Assembly (NCBI GenBank): GCA_009731375.1
Contig: BJOX01000112.1
Span: forward strand, 840,359 to 904,358
Direction: 5' to 3'
Length of the DNA: 64,000 nucleotides
Source of the DNA: Paulinella micropora
Taxonomy: Eukaryota; Cercozoa; Imbricatea; Euglyphida
Part shown: positions 52,148 through 60,345 of the stretch, in pieces
Position numbering within the stretch: the stretch's first letter is position 1
Layout of the letters: every line of letters begins with the position of its first letter
The notes under the pieces: generated by a model
Told to the model about the DNA's origin: nothing
The model's input: the letters and a program-made list of their open reading frames with translations, nothing else
The model's database searches: none
Program-made: the position numbers and the translations under genes

Positions 52148-52846
52148 TTAATAAATACCGTACAATTCAGGGTCTTCCGGTAAAGTCAAGAAGGGTAGGG
52201 GGTAAAGGCTGTTGTGCTCGGGATATTCTTCTTCTTCTTCCTCCTCCCCGTCCATGATCTTGCGCCAGGCGCTAGACACTGCCTCCTCTGAGATACGGCG
52301 GAACTTGGGTAGATTGGTAGCAGCGGCCTGCTCCTTCACGATGAGATCGCAGTATAGAGCGTCGAGAAGCAGGCGCGGCTGCCGAGGGCACAGACCGCGG
52401 AACCTTGTAGGAGTCATGGCAAAGATAGCCGGAACACTGTAGCGGCCGAGACCGCCGATGACATCTTGTACAAACTCAGGGGTCGGCTTCAGGGAGTACT
52501 CCTTCCCTGTAAAACGCTCCACTGACCAATCGCGAACGAACTTATCGATGTCGAATATGCGCCAATCTTCTCTCACGCAAGGGTAGGCACTGAACGGTGG
52601 TAGTTCTGGCGTGTCCTGCGGCACTTGGTCGTCGTCGTCGTCGTGGAGCTCGATCTCGGTGTCTGGGTCGAGATCAGAGGCAACGTGGACGACCTTGACA
52701 CGCCCGCCGAGCCCTGTGTCGAGGCAGCCCTCCCAGTCCCAAGGAGCGGTAAGCCGGCGCTTAGGTGCGGGTCCCCTGCTAACGACCTTTCCATTGCGGA
52801 GATGGAGGTGGACTATGGGAGCTTGAGCCTCAGCCTCTTCAGTCAT
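52148..52846 (-). CDS. Hypothetical acidic protein (232 aa)
   Basis: An ATG at 52846 (an in-frame ATG at 52873 is less likely because a TCACAAT element sits between at 52861-52866). The sequence has an Asp run (ELHDDDDDQVPQD) and a Glu run near the C terminus (DGEEEEEEEYPEH), with a globular centre (WRIFDIDKFVRDWSVERF). No domain recognised. It shares a bidirectional upstream region containing inverted repeats with the gene at 53093, and belongs to the right-end accessory group. Confidence 0.6.
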   Translation of the reverse strand: MTEEAEAQAPIVHLHLRNGKVVSRGPAPKRRLTAPWDWEGCLDTGLGGRVKVVHVASDLDPDTEIELHDDDDDQVPQDTPELPPFSAYPCVREDWRIFDIDKFVRDWSVERFTGKEYSLKPTPEFVQDVIGGLGRYSVPAIFAMTPTRFRGLCPRQPRLLLDALYCDLIVKEQAAATNLPKFRRISEEAVSSAWRKIMDGEEEEEEEYPEHNSLYPLPFLTLPEDPELYGIY

Positions 52847-52920
52847 TGCAGAAAGTTCAAATTGTGAGACCACAAAAAGGTAGCTGTAAGGTTTTGGTAA
52901 AAAACCACGTGATTTCCAAA

Positions 52921-53028
52921 TGTGTGGTGGGGAAAAGGTTCAAGGACGGGCCGGAAGGTCCTGGGAAAAAAAGCCATTCGAGCAAAATGGACTGCCGGCC
53001 CTTCCCTGAACCTTTTCCCACCACACAA
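52921..53028. repeat. Inverted repeat in divergent promoter
   Basis: Arms at 52921-52954 (TGTGTGGTGGGGAAAAGGTT...) and 52995-53028 (reverse complement, ...CCTTTTCCCACCACACA) flank a loop containing AAAAAGCCATTCGAGCAAAA. Very similar arms and loop words occur at 57756-57980 between another divergent gene pair. Confidence 0.85.
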
Positions 53029-53092
53029 AAAGGTCCAGCCAGCGCGCCCTTCATTTTCAGCCTCACAATCCCAAAAAAAAAGATCAGCCAAG

Positions 53093-53983
53093 ATGATGAA
53101 GCGAAGAATCAAACAAATTGGCAAAGAGGCCCGTCCGGCCAAACGCAGAATGTTATCGGAATGCAAGGAGGGCAAGGAGATCATCGACTTCCACCGCCTA
53201 CTGTTCCATGTCCCGCGCTATGAGCCGCTCTGTTTTGAAAGTTGGGAGAAATATATCGAGCTCAAGCTGGAGATGCAGGGCGACGAATCGCCAGAAAAAG
53301 ACTGCTTGGCTATGGCTGCGAGCTTTGAGAGGGGCTTTGTATTATCCTTCCGCAATACAACGTGGTGTGAAGACGATAACTGTAGCAACAGGGAGCGGCA
53401 AGCCTTGCACTTGCGCAATGCGGAAGGGAAGGAGGCATTCCTATCGCAGCTCGACTATGCCGTGCTGAGGGCCGCTGTGACAGGCTGGGAAGACTTGTGC
53501 TTGTCGATACAGCCCTTGGCAAAGGCACTGGCCCGCCATGCGTACGCGGTGGAGTGTGCAGCGAGGCGTTTGAACCCTGACGTCGCGCTGGTGATGGCGG
53601 AGTTCCTGGGCTTCGTTTGTTTGGAGGGTGTGGACGCGAACTTCATCAAGGGGCGTTCTTCGAGAGAGATCGACGGGCTGATGGCGGCGACCAACCTCTT
53701 ATCTGTAGACAGATTCGCGGAGGGGATCGATGCGGGCCCTTGCTCAGTTCACCCGTCTGTGGAGGAAGAGGTTCTGGAGAGAATAGTGGAGCTTCCGGAG
53801 GACGCTATGACGATGCTCGGAGTAGCAGATGTAGCCATCGTGCAAGGAATCAGCCTGTCGGCTTTCAGAGAGGGGAAAGCGCGCTGGTGCGAAGATGTCG
53901 CGAAGCTGCTCAACCTTGGTTTGCGCACCTTGGATAAGATGGTGCGAGCGCAAACTATACTGCAGAGGTTCGTGAGGGACTAG
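53093..53983 (+). CDS. Hypothetical protein (296 aa)
   Basis: Starts with tandem ATG and a basic segment (KRRIKQIGKEARPAKRRM), a possible nuclear signal. The body is helical, with CSNRERQALHLRNAEGKEAF and LNPDVALVMAEFLGFVCLEG, the latter faintly F-box-like (L-P-x-D-x-A/V...F-L), which I would not rely on. A CACAATC element lies 24 bp before the ATG. ATTAAA follows the stop (54001-54006). Accessory-gene character; function unknown. Confidence 0.6.
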   Translation: MMKRRIKQIGKEARPAKRRMLSECKEGKEIIDFHRLLFHVPRYEPLCFESWEKYIELKLEMQGDESPEKDCLAMAASFERGFVLSFRNTTWCEDDNCSNRERQALHLRNAEGKEAFLSQLDYAVLRAAVTGWEDLCLSIQPLAKALARHAYAVECAARRLNPDVALVMAEFLGFVCLEGVDANFIKGRSSREIDGLMAATNLLSVDRFAEGIDAGPCSVHPSVEEEVLERIVELPEDAMTMLGVADVAIVQGISLSAFREGKARWCEDVAKLLNLGLRTLDKMVRAQTILQRFVRD

Positions 53984-54446
53984 GAGTGTGTGTATTTGTT
54001 ATTAAAACTGTTTTTTGTTTGTGCCGGTATTTACGCTGGAGGTACTCTTGTAGCCAGTCGTAGTCCGGATGGAGTGAGTGAGATGGGGCGTGGTGCAGCC
54101 ACCATTCTCTGTCCCTGTCGTGCTCTTGGCAGAGGCCATTGGCCCAAGCCGGCTTGACTTTGGGCTCGGAGGAGATACACTGGCCGCAGGAGGGCAGGTC
54201 GTGTGTCTTACAGACGCCGTCGCGATAGAAGTCGGTGTAGCCACTGGCTTGCTCGCGGAGGCATTCGGTGCACTGTTGGGAGCAGTGTTCGTAGCACAAG
54301 TCGTTGGCGTGGACCTGCCTGGCCACGCCCTGGGAGAAGCACTGTGGACAGGCACGTGCCCACCTTTCTTTACCCCCGCGCTTGCCATTGCGGATTTTGA
54401 GCTGCACCAGCCCGTTGGGCTTGACCCTGGTTACGCTCTGAGCCAT
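53955..54446 (-). CDS. Cys-rich, zinc-binding-type protein (163 aa)
   Basis: From the ATG at 54446: a basic N terminus (KIRNGKRGGKERWARAC), then CPQCFSQGVARQVHANDLCYEHC, CTECLREQ, CKTHDLPSCGQC and LCQEH, giving about a dozen Cys/His in repeated C-x2-C ... C-x2-H spacing. Several treble-clef or ribbon sites are likely. The frame could be extended upstream to 54575 but that overlaps the next gene. Overlaps the convergent gene end by 29 bp. Role unknown, perhaps nucleic-acid binding. Confidence 0.62.
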   Translation of the reverse strand: MAQSVTRVKPNGLVQLKIRNGKRGGKERWARACPQCFSQGVARQVHANDLCYEHCSQQCTECLREQASGYTDFYRDGVCKTHDLPSCGQCISSEPKVKPAWANGLCQEHDRDREWWLHHAPSHSLHPDYDWLQEYLQRKYRHKQKTVLITNTHTPSPSRTSAV

Positions 54447-54460
54447 GGCGGCGGTGTTGA

Positions 54461-54784
54461 CTAGGCGGCGAGGATTGTTTTCTCGTCGGTGTAGTGGTCG
54501 TAGACTATGGCTGCGCCCATGAAGGTGTCGACAGCTAGGAAGTCCGCTCGGCCGGTGAGTGCGTAGAGAGCCCACATGGTGCCATGGGTGAAGCGGTGGT
54601 CCTTCCAGTAGGCCTCGCCGCCGAAAAACCCCTTGTCCTCCTTATGGTCGAGGGCGCCCGAGAGCCAAAGGGTGGCCGGCAGGACCGCTAGTAGACGTAA
54701 TCGGTCGTAGCCACGCCAGGCTAGGTAGGTGTAGGCCGCACGTGCAGGGAGACAACCAGTGAGGAACAGTGTGCTGTTGTCCAT
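54461..54784 (-). CDS. Small membrane-associated protein (107 aa)
   Basis: Hydrophobic segments around LFLTGCLPARAAYTYLAW, LRLLAVLPATLWLSGALDH, and FLAVDTFMGAAIVYDHYT, with His and Asp residues between them (HRFTHGTMWALYALTG). Probably two to three membrane passes. It lies 14 bp upstream of the Cys-rich gene on the same strand. No family recognised. Confidence 0.6.
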   Translation of the reverse strand: MDNSTLFLTGCLPARAAYTYLAWRGYDRLRLLAVLPATLWLSGALDHKEDKGFFGGEAYWKDHRFTHGTMWALYALTGRADFLAVDTFMGAAIVYDHYTDEKTILAA

Positions 54785-54867
54785 GCTTGTGTATCTCTTT
54801 TCTCTGAAACTTTTTTTTTGAAAAAAAAAGTAACGGCTAGCAGTTACGCAACTTTTTTCAAAAAAAA

Positions 54868-55641
54868 GTAACGGTTTTTCACCCTCCCAACTCTATTGAA
54901 TTTTTTTTAGTGTATGTTACATGTTAAATGTCAGAAATTTCTGACATGTAACATGTAACATACACTAAAAAAAATTCAATAGAGTTAGGAGGGTGAAAAA
55001 CCGTTACGCACTTTTTCAAGAAAAAGTAACGGTTTTTCACCCTCCCAACTCTATTGAATTTTTTTTAGTGTATGTTACATGTTAAATGTCAGAAATTTCT
55101 GACATGTAACATGTAACATACACTAAAAAAAATTCAATAGAGTTAGGAGGGTGAAAAACCGTTACGCACTTTTTCAAAAAAAAGTAACGGTTTTTCACCC
55201 TCCCAACTCTATTGAATTTTTTTAAGTTAATGTTACATGTTACATGTCAGAAATTTCTGACATGTAACATGTAACATTAACTAAAGAAAATTCAATAGAG
55301 TTAGGAGGGTGAAAAACCGTTACGCACCTTTTCAAAAAAAAAGTAACGGTTTTTCACCCTCCCAACTCTATTGAATTTTTTTAAGTTAATGTTACATGTT
55401 ACATGTCAGAAATTTCTGACATGTAACATGTAACATTAACTAAAGAAAATTCAATAGAGTTAGGAGGGTGAAAAACCGTTACGCACCTTTTCAAAAAAAA
55501 AGTAACGGTTTTTCACCCTCCCAACTCTATTGAATTTTTTTAAGTTAATGTTACATGTTACATGTCAGAAATTTCTGACATGTAACATGTAACATTAACT
55601 AAAAAAAATTCAATAGAGTTAGGAGGGTGAAAAACCGTTAC
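54868..55641. repeat. Five tandem ~140-bp near-perfect palindromes
   Basis: Each unit runs GTAACGGTTTTTCACCCTCC ... TGTCAGAAATTTCTGACA ... GGAGGGTGAAAAACCGTTAC, about 70 bp per arm with 1-3 mismatches. Centres fall at about 54937, 55095, 55253, 55412 and 55571, a period of 158-159 bp. Units 1-2 share TAGTGTATG around the core while 3-5 have AAGTTAATG, in both arms, so the arms have co-evolved. Spacers are A/T-rich (TTTTTCAA). Inverted-repeat telomere-resolution sites have this form. It is not a CRISPR array: no unique spacers. Confidence 0.97.
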
Positions 55642-55659
55642 GCACCTTTTCAAAAAAAT

Positions 55660-55722
55660 GCGTAACGGCTAACCGTTACCAGTTTTTCGAGAAAAAAGTA
55701 ACGGCTCCGGGAGCCGTTACTT
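55660..55722. repeat. Short GTAACGG hairpins beside the palindrome array
   Basis: GTAACGGCTAACCGTTAC and, at about 55698-55720, GTAACGGCTC-CGG-GAGCCGTTAC, a 10-bp stem with a 3-nt loop. A similar GTAACGGCTAGCAGTTAC lies at 54830-54847 on the other side. They reuse the outer word of the large palindromes. Confidence 0.8.
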
Positions 55723-55914
55723 TTCACCAGCGATACGCGCGAAACCGGCACTGATTCGAGCCGAAACTGGCGAAGGAGGCAGCGATACGGCCGAAAGTGG
55801 CCTGGCAGGAACGGAATTCCTCTTTGCAGTAGCGCGTGTCCTACCATAACCGCAGCTCCGTTCCCCGCAGGTTTGTCAATTCATTCCAGCCTCACAATCC
55901 AAGAAAAAGCGAAT

Positions 55915-56403
55915 ATGGCAAGCACTGAGAACACCGAGTCTGCCGCGAAAAGGAACATGGCTACCCAAGCCGAGCGTCCAGAGCCCGCGAAGAAGCGCAA
56001 GACTGAAGCTGCGACCCAAGAGCGCAATCACGGCGTCCAGTCCATTGTCTTTGACGTGGAGCACGACTTCAAGTTCGGGGACCTGGCGGTCAACTTTGCA
56101 CTCGGACAAAGAGAGGTGAAAACCCTCAACAAGGAACTGGGTGACATCCGCGAAGTGCTCAAGGACATGAACGAGAATCTGGGCATTCTGCAGGACGAGG
56201 TAGCTGCACTGCTTGACTCCGATACGATCTCTAGAAAAGAATTCGACAACGCAACAAAGAGTGCAGTCGAAAAGTTCAGGAAGAATTGCGGCCAGGCACG
56301 GATCACCATCGAGGACGTCGTTGGAAGGAAGAATGAGGAGGAGACAGGGGATGAGGAGGAAGAAGACGAAGACGAAGACGAGGACGAGGACGATACAGAG
56401 TGA
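55915..56403 (+). CDS. Acidic-tailed coiled-coil nuclear-type protein (162 aa)
   Basis: ATG at 55915, 16 bp after CACAATC (55893-55899). The N terminus is Glu/Thr/Ala-rich with PAKKRKTEAA, a good monopartite nuclear localisation signal. A central helix (TLNKELGDIREVLKDMNENLGILQDEVAALL) predicts a coiled coil. The last 25 residues are nearly all Asp/Glu, resembling histone-chaperone or HMG acidic tails. It lies directly right of the palindrome array. ATTAAA at 56411-56416 follows the stop. Could be a DNA- or histone-interacting accessory protein. Confidence 0.65.
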   Translation: MASTENTESAAKRNMATQAERPEPAKKRKTEAATQERNHGVQSIVFDVEHDFKFGDLAVNFALGQREVKTLNKELGDIREVLKDMNENLGILQDEVAALLDSDTISRKEFDNATKSAVEKFRKNCGQARITIEDVVGRKNEEETGDEEEEDEDEDEDEDDTE

Positions 56404-56434
56404 AGCTATTATTAAAATCACTGATGAAAAAACA

Positions 56435-56590
56435 CTATACCAAATTATTAATACTGACTCCTGCTGCTACGTCCTTAGTATCGAGAGGTCTTACCTCGTC
56501 CGGAAAATTAAAGGGACAGAATGCGATTACAATACATCCCACTATTCCGATGATTGCGACAGCTATGATAGCTATCACCTCCGGTTCCAT
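56435..56590 (-). CDS. Small single-TM protein (51 aa)
   Basis: MEPEVIAIIAVAIIGIVGCI starts a clear TM helix, followed by a short Pro/Asp tail. An in-frame ATG at 56626 would add 12 residues. It is more plausible than the overlapping plus-strand frame, which has scattered hydrophobics. Convergent with the acidic-tail gene. Confidence 0.45.
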   Translation of the reverse strand: MEPEVIAIIAVAIIGIVGCIVIAFCPFNFPDEVRPLDTKDVAAGVSINNLV

Positions 56591-56660
56591 TTTGTTGCTG
56601 TACCACTTAAGAATACTCAGAGTCAATAAAAAAATTTAATAAGCATAACGAATTCAAAAG

Positions 56661-57662
56661 TCACTCCATTTTCTTTTCAATGACTTCCCCGACCTTGGTC
56701 AACAGCTTCTTCACCCTCGATGAATGTTTTATGAGCATATACTCTACACAGCCGATCTGATGTTGATAAAATGACTCAGCCGAATTCACAAAAGACAGAC
56801 TGTTCAGGCCTTGCGTTTCGATCTCCTCTAACAAACCTGTTCTTGTAACTGTATTGTTCACCAGGATCGAGCTCCTGTGCAAGCACTCAACATCTCCGTT
56901 GTGTCTGCCGCCAAAACATGGGTCTCTGGTGTCGCACTGAGGCACACTCACTGCCACCATGGCGTCGCTGTCCACGAGGCCCAAGATCGCATTCAGCTGC
57001 CACGCAGGTACAGAGGACTTCCTGATGTGATCAAGGGGAAATTCATGCAGCCACAGCGGATGAGCATATAGGTAGCCAGCGATCAGGCCGACGGAGTCCT
57101 TCGCTTGCACATGACGGGAGACTTCCGCCAACGGGTAGAACTCCTTCACCAACAGATCCACGAGCCTCCGGCCATTCCGAGTGGCGAAGTCCTCCACGTC
57201 TGCAGCGCGCAGCTTCATGATGGCGATGTCGATAAGCCCTGGCAACATCCTCTCCACGCAGACATGAAATATCATGTTGTTACCCTTGCCCCGTGGCCGA
57301 CTGTTCATCGTGCATTCGTGGATGGACACTGCATGTTTTTCCCTAGCACAATGTACCAGGTGACGATTGTTGATGTCCAGCCCCAGCTCAGACAGCCTCT
57401 CCGCCAACATGAGGTAACCAGCAGTAGTGGCAGCAATCTTCCTCCCAGGTCCGGTCGGCGCTTTCGCCCCCAAGTCCGCCATGATGCCAACGAGGTTCTC
57501 GATCTCATGGGTTTTCTCCTCTTGTCTGTGTCTTTCGTAAAAGGACATGTAGTCATAGCCTTGAAATGGTTTCCTCATGCGATGCTTCACCAGAGAGGCC
57601 ATGATTCCTGGGACGGCCGGCACATCGAGCTTCTGGCGCTTGGGGTAGGGTTGGTACAGCAT
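56661..57662 (-). CDS. Hypothetical protein (333 aa)
   Basis: A basic start (YPKRQKLD), then a mainly helical soluble protein with several Cys/His (HLVHCAREKHAVSIHECTMN, CDTRDPCFGGRHNGDVECLH), and a Lys-rich end. The mid region (LPGLIDIAIMKLRAADVEDF) loosely recalls repeat-type helices, but I do not see a defined ankyrin pattern. A CACAATC element (minus strand, 57685-57691) precedes the ATG by 23 bp. It is divergent from the gene at 58099 across a module-rich promoter. Function unknown. Confidence 0.6.
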   Translation of the reverse strand: MLYQPYPKRQKLDVPAVPGIMASLVKHRMRKPFQGYDYMSFYERHRQEEKTHEIENLVGIMADLGAKAPTGPGRKIAATTAGYLMLAERLSELGLDINNRHLVHCAREKHAVSIHECTMNSRPRGKGNNMIFHVCVERMLPGLIDIAIMKLRAADVEDFATRNGRRLVDLLVKEFYPLAEVSRHVQAKDSVGLIAGYLYAHPLWLHEFPLDHIRKSSVPAWQLNAILGLVDSDAMVAVSVPQCDTRDPCFGGRHNGDVECLHRSSILVNNTVTRTGLLEEIETQGLNSLSFVNSAESFYQHQIGCVEYMLIKHSSRVKKLLTKVGEVIEKKME

Positions 57663-57755
57663 CTTGGGTTCTCTTGGTCTTGCCGATTGTGTGCTCGCAA
57701 AGCATGACAGAGTACAAAAGGTTTGGGTAATCCCACATGGTTTCTGGACCTTTAT

Positions 57756-57980
57756 TGTGTGGTGGGAAAAGGTTCAGAAACGGTCCGGAACGTCCGGCAA
57801 AAGAGGCATTCGAGCGAACTGAACAGGGCGGTCAGTGTGGCTATTGCCCTTTTTCTAGTCGCGCGGACCGTTTTTGCAAGGGCTAAAAAGGCATTTGAGC
57901 AAACTAGACAGGTCGGCCAGTGTGGCTATTTCCTTTTTCTCGGACGTTCCGGGCGGTTTCTGAACCTTTTGCCACCATCC
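57756..57980. repeat. Inverted repeat with internal direct repeats, divergent promoter
   Basis: Outer arms 57756-57797 (TGTGTGGTGGGAAAAGGTTC...) and 57941-57980 (...GAACCTTTTGCCACCA) are related to the arms at 52921-53028. Inside, a ~56-bp direct repeat (57800-57855 and 57885-57940) contains GGCATT(C/T)GAGC(G/A)AACT ... CAGTGTGGCTATT. The same GCATTCGAGC-type word occurs once in the other promoter. Confidence 0.8.
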
Positions 57981-58098
57981 AAAAGGTTCAAAAATCAGGT
58001 TGGTTTACCTCAACCTAACACCTTGTTGTGCTTCCTTGGGACAGACTCAGACCTTGACACAAACCAACTTCTGACGAAGACAAGAAGCCAACTCAAGC

Positions 58099-59898
58099 AT
58101 GTCCCTGTCCAAGCCCGCTACCTCCAAGAAGTACAAGATGGTGCTGACTGGCAAGAGCGTGAAGAAGCCCCCTGCCAAGAACAATGACCCCCTGTCTATC
58201 GATCGCCTCAACTGGATGTGCAGCCTTTGGCGGTCCGCCATATTTGTTTTCTTTTTTTTTTCTTCTTTCTTTTTACTCATTGCCTTTTTCTTTCCTTTCT
58301 TTAGGGCTGTGATGAGAAACAAGAGAGCGGGCGGCATGACCGAACTCTGGAACTTCAAGGCTACCCAAGTCGTGGTACAAAGAGTCACGGAGCTCCTGCG
58401 TTCGTGCATCAACGAAGATTTCTCCAAGGGGGGTGCAACCATGGAGCGCGACGAAGCTGTGAGGCTCACCGTGGATATCATCAATGAGTTCATGGCTATG
58501 AGTTACAACATGCCGCGCGTGCCCTTCGACATGGCGGTGGAGGATCGCTTGGAAGCTGTAGTCACGGACTGCGATGGCTATATGGCGACGATCAACTGGC
58601 GATGTGACAATGGATACCTGAAGAAACTCTATGTCTTTGGGGTCAGCACTGTGACTGATGACGAGTATAGTGATGATGATGAAGAGCCATTAGCGGAGGC
58701 GAGTAAGGAGAAAGGAAAGGGGAAGAAGGAGAAGAAGAGAAAGCAGAAGAAGCAGGAGAAGGAGGAGGGAAGAAAGAAGAAGAGACGCATAGCTGTCGAG
58801 GTAGAGGAAGATGAGGAGAGTGGAGAGGGTGAACAGGAAGAGAAGGACGAGGAGAGCGGAAAGCGTGAACTTGATATTGACATAGAGAAGAACAGGGATA
58901 AGCTGATCAAGGCAGTGAGGGATGGGGCTATTGAGATCATTCTCCGTACATTTCGGAAAATTAACATGAACCCACCACGTGAGCACTTGATGAAACATGC
59001 TGTGCTCGGTGAAGAGAACATGGTAGCTGTGACAAAGAAGATGGTTGAGACTTGGAAAGAAACTAATAATAAGTTTAAGGCGCCTCACACACCGGAAACC
59101 ATGCTACATGCGTTCTGTGATGATTTGAAGTACTTCATGGATGGTGAGATGGATGTGAACACGATGAAAATAGATGTCAAGTTCTTGGATGTCAAGTTCC
59201 TGACTGTCAAGTTCAGTGAAGATGAGATGAAGGGGTGGAAAGCTGTGTGTGAGAATGAGGAGAGTGGAAAGGGTGAAAAGGAGGAGAAGGACGAGGAGAG
59301 CGGAAAGCGTGAAGATGATATTGACATAGAGAAGAACAAGGATGAGCTCATCAAGGCAGTGAGACTTGCAGCTATTGAGATCATTGTCAAGATATTTAGG
59401 GAAAAAGATATGAACCCACCACGTGAGTACCTGATGAAGCATGATGTACTCGGTGAAGAGAACATGGTAGCTGTGACAAAGATGATCATGAAGATTTGGA
59501 AAGAAAATGTTAGTAGGTACAACAAGGCGCCGTACTTACCGGAAAGCCTGTTCCATTGGTTCTGTGATGATTTAGATTACAGCCTGAATGGTGAGATGGA
59601 TGTGAACACAATGACAATGGCACTTCAGTGGCACACAGTGAGAGAGGATGGAAAAGTCAACATTTTCCATCTCAAATATGTCAAGTTCAGTGAAGACGAG
59701 ATGAAGGGGTGGAAAGTTGTGAATGATGAAGAGGTCAAGATGGAGGTTGTGAAAAAGGAGGAAGATGAAGTGGAACACGTTGAAGAGGAGAATGACGAGA
59801 CTTGGTCTGACGTGGAGAGTCAATGCGAGACTGACGAGGATGAGCTTGAGTCGGAGATAGTAGGAGGTGACAGTGTAGATGCACCTATTGCACTGTAG
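58099..59898 (+). CDS. Hypothetical repeat-containing charged protein (599 aa)
   Basis: The N terminus is basic (MSLSKPATSKKYKMVLTGKS). A very Phe-rich segment at codons 46-68 may be an unspliced intron instead of a TM helix. The next part contains TQVVVQRVTELLRSCINEDF and ATMERDEAVRLTVDIINEFM. A charged linker (Lys/Glu) leads to two tandem ~150-residue repeats, each with a DIDIEKN...ELIKAV, NPPRE-x-LMKH, LGEENMVAVTK, FCDDL and GEMDVNTM signature. The C terminus is acidic. Unknown function; possibly chromatin-associated given its neighbours. ATTAAA at 59939-59944. Confidence 0.6.
   Translation: MSLSKPATSKKYKMVLTGKSVKKPPAKNNDPLSIDRLNWMCSLWRSAIFVFFFFSSFFLLIAFFFPFFRAVMRNKRAGGMTELWNFKATQVVVQRVTELLRSCINEDFSKGGATMERDEAVRLTVDIINEFMAMSYNMPRVPFDMAVEDRLEAVVTDCDGYMATINWRCDNGYLKKLYVFGVSTVTDDEYSDDDEEPLAEASKEKGKGKKEKKRKQKKQEKEEGRKKKRRIAVEVEEDEESGEGEQEEKDEESGKRELDIDIEKNRDKLIKAVRDGAIEIILRTFRKINMNPPREHLMKHAVLGEENMVAVTKKMVETWKETNNKFKAPHTPETMLHAFCDDLKYFMDGEMDVNTMKIDVKFLDVKFLTVKFSEDEMKGWKAVCENEESGKGEKEEKDEESGKREDDIDIEKNKDELIKAVRLAAIEIIVKIFREKDMNPPREYLMKHDVLGEENMVAVTKMIMKIWKENVSRYNKAPYLPESLFHWFCDDLDYSLNGEMDVNTMTMALQWHTVREDGKVNIFHLKYVKFSEDEMKGWKVVNDEEVKMEVVKKEEDEVEHVEEENDETWSDVESQCETDEDELESEIVGGDSVDAPIAL
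58218..58304 (+). other. Possible intron inside the 599-aa gene
   Basis: The 3' end is a strong acceptor: a long pyrimidine tract, TTTACTCAT as possible branch point, then TTTCTTTAG. Donors that would keep the frame are GTGCAG at 58218 (87 nt) or GTCCGC at 58233 (72 nt); neither is canonical GTAAGT. Removing it would delete the odd Phe-rich segment. The frame stays open either way, so it is unproven. Confidence 0.4.
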
Positions 59899-60345
59899 TC
59901 ATACTGAGTGGAATTTGAGGTGAAGTTTATAATTTCTTATTAAATTGTTCTTTCTCGGCGTTCCGGACTTTTAAGTATACTGTTCCAGTGACTAGCATTC
60001 CGGGAGACTATGCCGGTAGGTTGTGTACGTAAAGGTTACGTGACGTTTCGTCACACAATGACTTACAGTCAGCGGACACATGTCCGGTCTGACAAGCAAA
60101 AGTGGCAGCCGGAGCAGGCAGGACATTATTGTGAGTAAATCACTGCCATACATGGCCGTATCACTACCATTTTCCAACTATATCACTACCACCTTCAACC
60201 ATATCATTACCGCCTTCAACCATATCACTACCTATATAAGCCATATCGCACAATGGCGTATCGCGCGCTCTACCATAACCGTCGATGCCTAGGGACAGCC
60301 TTGTCACCCTCAGTCCGTCTTCACAATCGAACTACCAAAGACAAC
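59899..60345. promoter_or_regulatory. Promoter region with TATA box and tandem repeats
   Basis: Upstream of the H3-tail-like gene. Near-tandem copies of TATCACTACC(A/G)CCTTCAACCA lie at about 60160-60231, followed by TATATAAG (60233-60240), a TACCATAACCG word also found at 55842-55852, and CACAATC (60322-60328) 18 bp before the ATG. This is the clearest RNA polymerase II-like promoter in the window. Confidence 0.6.

Noticed and set aside
54868-55641. CRISPR-like array
   Set aside because: The repeats are ~140-bp palindromes with short A/T spacers that do not vary as spacers do, in a eukaryotic scaffold with no cas genes.
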